A stretch of DNA of 64,000 bases, from assembly GCA_016705365.1 (NCBI GenBank), contig JADIYI010000008.1:1860001-1924000 (forward strand), in the 5' to 3' direction. A program made the position numbers and the translations under genes. Below, piece by piece: positions 49,568 to 56,794 of the stretch (positions are counted from its first letter, which is position 1; each line of letters begins with the position of its first letter). Origin of the DNA: Gammaproteobacteria bacterium (GTDB lineage Bacteria; Pseudomonadota; Gammaproteobacteria; Pseudomonadales; UBA5518). The notes below the pieces were generated by a model that ran no database searches, had not been told where the DNA came from, and saw nothing but the letters and a program-made list of their open reading frames with translations.

Positions 49568-52500
49568 TCATTGCTTGGGGAAATGCACCAGGTTGGCGTT
49601 GTTGGTGCGCTTGAGGAACTTGCGCTCGATCTCGGGAGCCGGCACCGGCTTGCTGAGCAGGAAGCCCTGGGCATAGTGGCATTTCTGGTCCTTGAGGAAC
49701 TGCCGCTGCATCGGCGTCTCCACGCCCTCCGCGATCACCTTTACCTCCAGCGCCTGCGCCAGCGCGATGATCGTGCGCACGATATCGGCATCGATGCGGT
49801 TGCTCATCACGTCCGAGATGAAGGTACGGTCGATCTTGATGTAGTCGAGCGGAAAGCGCTTCAGGTAGTTGAGCGAGGAATAGCCGGTGCCGAAGTCATC
49901 GATGGCCAGGCGCGAACCCATGGCTTTCAGCTCGCGCAGCATCTCGATCATCTCCTCGGGCCGGCTCATGATGGCGCTCTCGGTGATCTCGAATTCGATG
50001 CGATCCGGCGACAGGCGCGCATCCATGATCACCTCGCGAAAGGTTGCCACCAGGTTGGGGTTGGTGAGCTGGCGCGGCGACAGGTTGATGGCTACGCGCG
50101 GGGCCTCGAAGCCGCGGTCGATCCAGTCGTTGAGCTGGGCGCAGATCGTGCACAGCACCCAGTGGCCGATGTCTCCGATCAGCCCGGTTTCCTCGGCCAG
50201 CTCGATGAACGCCGCGGGGCTGACCAGTCCGCGCTGGGGATGCTGCCAGCGGATCAGCGCTTCCATGCCGCTGATCTGACCCGTGGCCAGATCCTCCTGG
50301 GGCTGGTAGTAGACCACCAGTTCATGGCGCGCGATGGCATTGCGCAACTCGTTTTCCATCTCGAGGCGCTCGAGGTTCGCCGACTCGAGATGCGGTTCGT
50401 AGAATTCGTAGCCCTTCTTGGCCGATTTCGCGTGATACATCGCCATGTCGGCGGCCTTGAGCATGCTGCTCGCATCGCGGCCATGCTCCGGATACACCGC
50501 GATGCCGATGCTGGTGCTGAGCAGCATCTCGCGGCCGAGGAACACGAACGGACGCCGCAGGTGCTCCTTGATCTTCTCGGCGATGCTGCGCACCACGTCG
50601 TAGGAGCGGATGTTGTCGAGCACGATGCAGAACTCGTCGCCGCCGAAGCGCGCCACCAGGTCGCCCTTGCGCACGCAGCCGATCAGGCGCTCGGCGACGT
50701 ACTTGAGCAGCAAGTCGCCGGCCTCGTGTCCCAGCGTGTCGTTCACCAGCTTGAAGTCATTGAGGTCGAGGAACATCAGCGCGAACTGCTTGTCCTGGCG
50801 CCCGGTGTCGGCCAGCAGCGATTCCATGTGCTCGTTGAACTTGGTGCGGTTGGGGCGCCCGGTCAGCGAGTCGACATAGGCCAGCTGATGCACGCGCTGC
50901 TCGGCGGTGCGCGCCTGCAGCATGTGATCGATGCGCCGACGCAGCACGGCGTAGTTGATCGGCTTGGTGATGTAGTCGGTGGCGCCGGCAGCGAAGGCCT
51001 TGTCCACCGAGACATCGTCGTGCATGCCGGTGATGATCAGCACCGGTATCTCCGCGCAGCCGGGCAGGGTGCGTATCACCGCGCAGGACTGGAACCCGTC
51101 CATGACCGGCATCATGCCGTCGAGCAGCACCAGGTCGGGCGGCGTCTGGCGGCAGATTTCCACCGCTTGCTGGCCGTTCGTGGCCTCGATCACCGAGTGG
51201 CCCTCGCCGAGCAGCGTTTCGCGCAACGCAAAGCGCGAACCGCGGTCGTCGTCGACGATCAGGATCCGTGACTGCTGCTCGCGGCTGGCGCGCCGGTCCA
51301 CCGCAACCGTGCCGGTGGAGCCGCCGTGACCCGCGTTGCCGTCGAGCACGTGACGCACCAGGTTGGTTTCGTAGATCAGCGTGGACACCTGGCTGGCGCA
51401 ACTGCCGCGCGTACCGCTGCGCGCCTCTTCCTCGAGTTGCAGGGCCTTCTGCGCCAGGCGACCGGCGCCGATGTTCGAGGCGGCGCCCTTCAGGGTGTGC
51501 GCAACGTTGCCGATCGTCGCCACGTCGTGCTCCGCGCTGGCAGCGCGCAGTTGCTCGATATAACCGGGCAGGTCCTCGAGGAACAGCGAGATCATGCGGT
51601 CGACCGCATCGCCGATCTGCTCGCGCAGTTCCGCGAGGAAGGTCATGTCGATCACGCTGTTTCCGGCGCGCGACTCGGGTGCCTCGGGCTGCGACGACGC
51701 GTCGCGGTCCTCGGATACCAGCCAGCGGTTCAGCGCATCGCGCAGCACCCCGAGCTTGATCGGCTTGGACAGGTAATCGTTCATGCCGACGGCCTGGCAG
51801 TGTTCCATCGCGCTTTTCTGCACATTGGCGGTCATCGCGATGATCGGAACATCGCGGTAGGGCGTGTCCATCTCGCGAATCTTGCGCGTCGCCTCGAAGC
51901 CGTCCATGCGCGGCATGTGGCAATCCATCAGCAGCAGGTCGAAGTGCGCCTCGCGCAGCCGCTCGATGCACTCCAGGCCATCGGCGACGATCTCCACGGT
52001 GCAGCCGAGGCGCTCGAGCATGCCGAGCGCGACTTCCTGATTAGCGCGATTGTCCTCGACCACCAGCACCCGCGAAGTGCGGAAATTCTCGCGTACCTGC
52101 AGGCCCTGGTTGCGCTGTACCTGGCGCGGTGTGCCGCCACCCTCGCTGAGCAGTGCGCGCAGGCAATCCAGCACCGCGCTGCGGCGCAGCGGTTTGCCCA
52201 GCGCCTGGGCGACGCTGACGCGCGGTATCCAGTTCGGATCCGGGCGCGCCCGCACACCGAGGCGCACGATATGCCGGGCGCCGCCGGCGAGCGCCGCGGC
52301 CAGCGCATGCGCGGGACTTTCCACCAGCGCATCGTCGATGATCGCGATGTCGAAGCGCTGGCCGCCTGCGGCCTGTTCGAGCGCCTGCTGCGCCTCTTCC
52401 AGGGTCCCGACCGTGCTGAGCTGCACGCGTTCGCCGAGCAGCATGTTCGCCAGCGAGCGGCAGACCATCGCGTTGTCATCGCACAGCAGCACGCTCACCG

Positions 52501-54163
52501 TGCGCGTGAGCGGCAAGGCCGCGCGTATCTGCACCGTATCCTGGCGGGTGCGGATGAACGGCAGCTCGAAATGGAAGCGGCTGCCCGCGCCCGGCGCGCT
52601 CTCGACACCGATCTCGCCGCCCATCAGCCGCACCAGTTCGCGGCAGATCGCGAGGCCGAGCCCGGTGCCACCGTAGCGACGGGTGGTGGAGCTGTCGGCC
52701 TGCGAGAAGGCATCGAAGATCTGCTGCTGGGCGGCGGGATCGATACCGACCCCGGTGTCCGTGACCTCGAAGGCCAGGTGCAGATGGACGCCATCGTCCT
52801 CGGTGAGCGTGACGCTGACCCCGATCTGGCCGCGTTCGGTGAACTTGATGGCGTTGCCGAGCAGGTTGAGCAGCACCTGGCCGAGGTGGTGCACATCGCC
52901 GAGAATGCTGAGCGGGATGTTCTCGTCGATCACGTAGGCCAGCTCGAGCTCCTTGTTCTGGGCCTGTGGCGTGACCAGCGCCAGCACTTCCTCGAGCTTG
53001 TCGCGCAGCTCGAATTCCACCACTTCCAGCGTCGTCTTGCCCGCGTCGATCTTCGAGAACGCGAGAATGTCGTTGATCAGGGTGAGCAGCATGTCGGCGG
53101 AACTGCGTGCGGTCTGCACGTAGTCGAGCTGCTTGTTGCTGAGCTCCATGTCGGAGATCAGGTCCAGCATGCCGATCACGCCGTTGAGCGGGGTACGCAG
53201 TTCGTGGCTGACGGTAGCCGCGAATTCACCCTTGGCGCGCGCGGACTCCAGCGCCTGGTCGCGCGCGATCTTCAGCGCCTTGCCCTGTTCGATGGCCTGG
53301 TCGCGCGCCTGTTGTGTGACTTTTTCCTGCTCGATGGCCTGGTCGCGCGCCAGTTGCGCCGCCTTTTCCTGCTCGAGCGCGCGGTCGCGCGCCTCTGCGA
53401 TCGTTTCCTCGCGGTTCTGCAGCACCTCCATCATGGTGTTGAAGGCCTGCTGCATGTTGACGATCTCGCGCGTGCCTTCGAGCGTGGCGCGGGCATCGCT
53501 CTCGCCATCCTGCGCGCGGCGCATGATCGCCGAAAGGGAACGGATCGGCACCGTGAGACGCGCGGTGATCGCCAGCAGGATCACCAGCAGCATCGCGGAG
53601 AGCATCACCGCGACCAGCAGGCTGGCGCGGACGATCTCGGATTGCATGCTGGAGAGCGTCTGGCGCGACATGACCAGGCGCACGCTGCCGATCAATTCGG
53701 GCTCCTCGCTGGTGGCGCTCGCGAACGGCGAGTCGCCATTGCCCTGGCCCGAGTACACCGGTGCGGCAAAGGTCCAGTCGTTGCTGCCTTCGGCAACCAG
53801 CGCCGGGCGCCGGGGAACGGCGAGTGCGAGCGGTTGTTCGGGCAGGGTGCCGATGGCATAGAGCCGGGTGCCGCCCACGCTCAGCAACTCGATGCCGTGC
53901 ACGTCGGGGAAATCCTGGAAGCTCTTCGCGACTTCGGCGGCCGAGCCGGCGTCGCCGTAGAGCAGTGCCAGGGTGCTCTGGCCGGCCAGCGATTCGACCA
54001 ACCGCATGCCCTCGTCCTGCAGGCGCCGTTGCACCGTGTCGCCGGATTGCTTGGAGATCACCAGGCTCGAGGTGACCGACAGCAGCAGTACGCAGGCCGT
54101 AAAGCTGATGCCGATGAGCTGTTGCAGGCTCATCGAGCTTATGAATTTTCCGCGTTTTAGCAT
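49568..54163 (-). CDS. Hybrid histidine kinase with REC, HPt, GGDEF and EAL domains
   Basis: This 1531-residue membrane protein joins a whole phosphorelay to c-di-GMP synthesis and breakdown. Order: helix 1 (about 12-36), periplasmic domain, helix 2 (about 178-201), HAMP, four 14-residue coiled-coil repeats (258-313), HisKA with His320 (SHELRTPLNGVI), HATPase (N box NLLGNAIKFT, G boxes DTGVGID and GGTGLGL). REC1 follows (about 555-675, Asp610), then REC2 (697-815, Asp747), HPt (His889, AHTLKGAASNIGA), REC3 (966-1085, Asp1015), GGDEF (GGDEF at 1174-1178) and EAL (EALIRW at 1301, DDFGTGYSS at 1422). All key motifs are intact. It ends the operon, 24 bases after the binding-protein gene. Confidence 0.96.
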   Translation of the reverse strand: MLKRGKFISSMSLQQLIGISFTACVLLLSVTSSLVISKQSGDTVQRRLQDEGMRLVESLAGQSTLALLYGDAGSAAEVAKSFQDFPDVHGIELLSVGGTRLYAIGTLPEQPLALAVPRRPALVAEGSNDWTFAAPVYSGQGNGDSPFASATSEEPELIGSVRLVMSRQTLSSMQSEIVRASLLVAVMLSAMLLVILLAITARLTVPIRSLSAIMRRAQDGESDARATLEGTREIVNMQQAFNTMMEVLQNREETIAEARDRALEQEKAAQLARDQAIEQEKVTQQARDQAIEQGKALKIARDQALESARAKGEFAATVSHELRTPLNGVIGMLDLISDMELSNKQLDYVQTARSSADMLLTLINDILAFSKIDAGKTTLEVVEFELRDKLEEVLALVTPQAQNKELELAYVIDENIPLSILGDVHHLGQVLLNLLGNAIKFTERGQIGVSVTLTEDDGVHLHLAFEVTDTGVGIDPAAQQQIFDAFSQADSSTTRRYGGTGLGLAICRELVRLMGGEIGVESAPGAGSRFHFELPFIRTRQDTVQIRAALPLTRTVSVLLCDDNAMVCRSLANMLLGERVQLSTVGTLEEAQQALEQAAGGQRFDIAIIDDALVESPAHALAAALAGGARHIVRLGVRARPDPNWIPRVSVAQALGKPLRRSAVLDCLRALLSEGGGTPRQVQRNQGLQVRENFRTSRVLVVEDNRANQEVALGMLERLGCTVEIVADGLECIERLREAHFDLLLMDCHMPRMDGFEATRKIREMDTPYRDVPIIAMTANVQKSAMEHCQAVGMNDYLSKPIKLGVLRDALNRWLVSEDRDASSQPEAPESRAGNSVIDMTFLAELREQIGDAVDRMISLFLEDLPGYIEQLRAASAEHDVATIGNVAHTLKGAASNIGAGRLAQKALQLEEEARSGTRGSCASQVSTLIYETNLVRHVLDGNAGHGGSTGTVAVDRRASREQQSRILIVDDDRGSRFALRETLLGEGHSVIEATNGQQAVEICRQTPPDLVLLDGMMPVMDGFQSCAVIRTLPGCAEIPVLIITGMHDDVSVDKAFAAGATDYITKPINYAVLRRRIDHMLQARTAEQRVHQLAYVDSLTGRPNRTKFNEHMESLLADTGRQDKQFALMFLDLNDFKLVNDTLGHEAGDLLLKYVAERLIGCVRKGDLVARFGGDEFCIVLDNIRSYDVVRSIAEKIKEHLRRPFVFLGREMLLSTSIGIAVYPEHGRDASSMLKAADMAMYHAKSAKKGYEFYEPHLESANLERLEMENELRNAIARHELVVYYQPQEDLATGQISGMEALIRWQHPQRGLVSPAAFIELAEETGLIGDIGHWVLCTICAQLNDWIDRGFEAPRVAINLSPRQLTNPNLVATFREVIMDARLSPDRIEFEITESAIMSRPEEMIEMLRELKAMGSRLAIDDFGTGYSSLNYLKRFPLDYIKIDRTFISDVMSNRIDADIVRTIIALAQALEVKVIAEGVETPMQRQFLKDQKCHYAQGFLLSKPVPAPEIERKFLKRTNNANLVHFPKQ
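53225..53392 (-). repeat. Four 42-bp repeats encoding a signalling coiled coil
   Basis: Residues 258-313 of the hybrid kinase are four tandem 14-residue units: ARDRALEQEKAAQL, ARDQAIEQEKVTQQ, ARDQAIEQGKALKI and ARDQALESARAKGE. They form two heptads each and lie between HAMP and the phospho-His domain, where a helix transmits the signal. The DNA copies are similar enough to slip, so copy number may vary between strains. Confidence 0.9.
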
Positions 54164-54187
54164 GAGTGTGTGCTCCGTTCCCGATGC

Positions 54188-55147
54188 CTAGCGGCTCGGA
54201 AATACCATATCGAAACGCGCATCGGCAGCGTTCAGGCCGAGGCCCAGGTGATCGGCGGTGCGGATGTTGATCGCGGTGTTTAGTTGTTCCAGTGCCTCGA
54301 CCCGCGGGCCGCTGCGGGGAGCGCTGTCGGCGGCAAGCCGCGCCAGGTGACGCCCCATCTCCGTGTTGTCGGGGAACAGCGCGAACAGCGCGCCTTTGGG
54401 CACATGCGAGGGATTGCTCGAGAACACCACGATGTTGCGGTCCCATGCGGCCCGCAGGATCATCTGCAGCACCGATTTTTCATCAAGGAACGGCGAGGCC
54501 TGCGGCAACCACAGGGCGTCGAGCGGCGGCTCGAGCTGCTCGAGCAGCGCCCGGTAGGCACTGGCGCCGTCACGGATGTTTTCCTTCTGGATGGGCGTGA
54601 GCGTATGGCCGCTGGCGGCGACCTCGGTCTGCGCGAGTTCGATCAGCCAGTCATTCGAATCGGCGCCGTAGATCACGCTGATGTGCTGCACCGCCGGTGC
54701 CAGTTCGCGCAGCTTGCCGAACAGGCTGCCCGGTGACGGGGCCAGCGAGGTCGCGTAGACCCCGTCGGGGAGTTCGTCCGGTGCGGCGAACACCGCGCCC
54801 ACCACGCGGTTCAGGCGCGGGTCGATACTGCGGCTGAGCGTCAGGCCATACTTGCCGAGCAGGATCGCCGCACTGGCCTGCGAACCTTGCAGGCGCGCGG
54901 AGATGGCCTGCGCGCTGTCCTCGGTGTCGACTTCGAAAACCTCGGTCGATCCCGGGTTTTCCGCGACCGCGCCATCGGCGATGGCGCGGAACACCGAGCG
55001 AAACGGCTCGCGCACGTGGGGATAGATCACCGCGATGCGTGTCGGCTGCGCGCGACTCGCCTCCGGTGCGCCCGCGGCGGATACTGGCAGCACGCCGCCG
55101 AGCAACAGCATCGCGAACACGAGGCGCAACCGCGACACCCGGCTCAC
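54188..55147 (-). CDS. Periplasmic ABC-type substrate-binding protein
   Basis: This 319-residue protein matches the ABC transporter substrate-binding family of PF04392 type. A signal peptide is seen at residues 1-26 (VFAMLLLGGVLPVSAAGA). The mature chain begins with a sugar-binding-like fold: PTRIAVIYPHVREPFRSVFR, then SQASAAILLGKYGLTLSRSI and HISVIYGADSNDWLIELAQT. Helix-strand pairs repeat to the end. The GTG at 55147 overlaps the preceding gene's stop by four bases (GTGA). No ABC permease or ATPase genes are near, so the protein likely acts as a periplasmic sensor that presents its ligand to the hybrid kinase encoded downstream. Confidence 0.9.
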   Translation of the reverse strand: MSRVSRLRLVFAMLLLGGVLPVSAAGAPEASRAQPTRIAVIYPHVREPFRSVFRAIADGAVAENPGSTEVFEVDTEDSAQAISARLQGSQASAAILLGKYGLTLSRSIDPRLNRVVGAVFAAPDELPDGVYATSLAPSPGSLFGKLRELAPAVQHISVIYGADSNDWLIELAQTEVAASGHTLTPIQKENIRDGASAYRALLEQLEPPLDALWLPQASPFLDEKSVLQMILRAAWDRNIVVFSSNPSHVPKGALFALFPDNTEMGRHLARLAADSAPRSGPRVEALEQLNTAINIRTADHLGLGLNAADARFDMVFPSR

Positions 55148-55965
55148 GGCGCCACGCTCCGAGGCAGCACGCGCGCGCCGACGCCGATATATTCGATATC
55201 CGCGCAGGCGAGCGGCAGGAACGCGCCGGCCGGTTCGTCGGCGGCCTCGGCATAACAGGCGTGCACACCGGCATTGACGCACAGGCTGTAGAGCCGCTGT
55301 CCGTGTTCGATGTCCATGCCGCGATCGAGCAGGAACGCCGCCACGTAGCCGAGCATGTTGAGGGCATTGTCGCCGCGCTCGCGCAGCCAGCCATCGATCC
55401 GCCACGCGAGTTGCAGGTGCTCGCCATCCTCGAAGCCGAGATCGCGCGAGAGGCGCGCGAGGGCCTCGACGCGATCATCACCACTGGCGATCGGGCGCGA
55501 GAAACCCGGCGCCCGGACGCGCCCCGCGCGGGTGGTGCGGCGGCTCATGAACCGTTCCAGGCTCTCGCCCGCGACGAGTGCCGCGCGGGTCTCGAGCAGG
55601 AACAGGCACGCCAGCCGCGTGGCGCCGGGCCCGTAGAGCGCGGATTCGCTGGCCATCACGCCGGCGCTGATCGCGGCAGTCGGTGGGCAGCGGGCACTGC
55701 CGGCCAACGCCCCGACCTGGTTGCACCAGATACGCGGGTCGGGAAATGACAGGCACATGAAGCTGCCTTCGATCCAGTGCGCCAGCCGTCGTTCCGGCAA
55801 CTTGCCCGTCACGTGCAGGAACAGCAGCTCGAAGAACCCGTGCTTGCCCACCAGGTCATCGAGCAGCGAAAAACCCTGCACGCGGATGCCACGCCCGATC
55901 TGCCAGCCGCCCTTGCGGCTGAGAATGCGCCCGTGCCGTGCATCCCAGAAGCGCGTATCGCTCAT
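55144..55965 (-). CDS. Citrate synthase-fold protein A, catalytic His replaced
   Basis: This 273-residue protein has the citrate synthase / citryl-CoA lyase fold by its helical pattern: LVGKHGFFELLFLHVTGKLP near the start, then CNQVGALAGSARCPPTAAIS and RLACLFLLETRAALVAGESL. The family's GFGH-(V/P)-x(5)-DPR motif is here PGFSRPIASGDDR (residues 153-165), so the catalytic His is Arg157. It is about 100 residues shorter than typical citrate synthase. The ATG at 55965 overlaps protein B's stop by four bases. A role as citrate synthase is unlikely; it may bind a metabolite or act as a partner of protein B. The assignment is by pattern, so moderately sure. Confidence 0.75.
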   Translation of the reverse strand: MSDTRFWDARHGRILSRKGGWQIGRGIRVQGFSLLDDLVGKHGFFELLFLHVTGKLPERRLAHWIEGSFMCLSFPDPRIWCNQVGALAGSARCPPTAAISAGVMASESALYGPGATRLACLFLLETRAALVAGESLERFMSRRTTRAGRVRAPGFSRPIASGDDRVEALARLSRDLGFEDGEHLQLAWRIDGWLRERGDNALNMLGYVAAFLLDRGMDIEHGQRLYSLCVNAGVHACYAEAADEPAGAFLPLACADIEYIGVGARVLPRSVAP

Positions 55966-56783
55966 TGGCGCGCCCCCGCAGGTGAATCACCCGGTGCCAG
56001 CATCGTGTAGAGCTGATCGGGAACGAACGGCATGGCGGCGATTCCCTGTCCGGCCATTTCGAGTCCATGGGCCATCAGGCCGGGCAGCGAGGCCAGCTGG
56101 TATAGCATGCCGCCCGCGGCGGGTCCGAATCCGAGTTCGCCGGCGACTGCCGCCGCCACGCCTGGCACCAGCCAGCCACTGCCGCCGGGACGCACGGCGG
56201 CGGCAAAACGATTGCCCCAATCCAGCGCCCCGTTGGCCACGGCCGTGGCACAGAACAGTTCCGCGAGTCCTGCGGCGAACGGATCGATATCGCCGAACAG
56301 GGTGCCGAACCCGGGAGCAACGCGGATATCACCCGGCGTCGGTGCGACGCCGGGCAGGGCGGCGGCCAGTGCCTGTGGGTCGGTGCCGCGATGGCGGGCG
56401 ATAAAATGCATGCAGCGCTCGACTTCGCTGCTGCCCAGGTGATCGCCGCCGAGCGTTGCGAGCCCTATGGATGCAAGGCTGGTGCTGCGGGTGCCGGAGG
56501 CGGCGGCATTCATGACCGCGCGGGTCGCCGCGTGGCGCGGCCCGGGATTGCAGAATGCGACCAGGAAGCGCTGCAGCAGTTGCGCTTCGGCGGCGTCGGG
56601 CAATTCGCCGCGCAGCAGCAGGAACAGGGTGTCGGCAAAGTCCAGTTGCCCGACCATATCCTCCAGCGCATAGCCGTGACAGCGTGCGCTGGCGGCGAGG
56701 TAGGGATTGACCGGGTCGGCGGCTTCCTCCCAGATGCGGGTGCGCACTCTCGCGGCAAAGCGCGTGTCGCGGCTGTGTTCCAT
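55962..56783 (-). CDS. Citrate synthase-fold protein B, catalytic His replaced
   Basis: This 273-residue protein is a distant paralogue of protein A, encoded immediately upstream. The N-terminal helix region AASARCHGYALEDMVGQLDF and LFLLLRGELPDAAEAQLL match the family. The HGGAN-like site is GLATLGGDHLGSSEVERC with His115, but the second motif is APGFGTLFGDIDPFAAGL (residues 156-173), so the usual GFGH is GFGT (Thr161) and the usual DPR is DPF. This is most like a citryl-CoA lyase with lost catalysis. It starts 12 bases after the TonB receptor stop. A heterodimer with protein A is plausible from equal length and overlap. Confidence 0.78.
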   Translation of the reverse strand: MEHSRDTRFAARVRTRIWEEAADPVNPYLAASARCHGYALEDMVGQLDFADTLFLLLRGELPDAAEAQLLQRFLVAFCNPGPRHAATRAVMNAAASGTRSTSLASIGLATLGGDHLGSSEVERCMHFIARHRGTDPQALAAALPGVAPTPGDIRVAPGFGTLFGDIDPFAAGLAELFCATAVANGALDWGNRFAAAVRPGGSGWLVPGVAAAVAGELGFGPAAGGMLYQLASLPGLMAHGLEMAGQGIAAMPFVPDQLYTMLAPGDSPAGARQ

Positions 56784-56794
56784 GCGTTGCGTCC

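Noticed and set aside
51326..54160. Plus-strand open frame of 944 codons over the hybrid kinase
   Set aside because: Antisense shadow of the kinase gene; no recognisable domain and no ribosome binding site.
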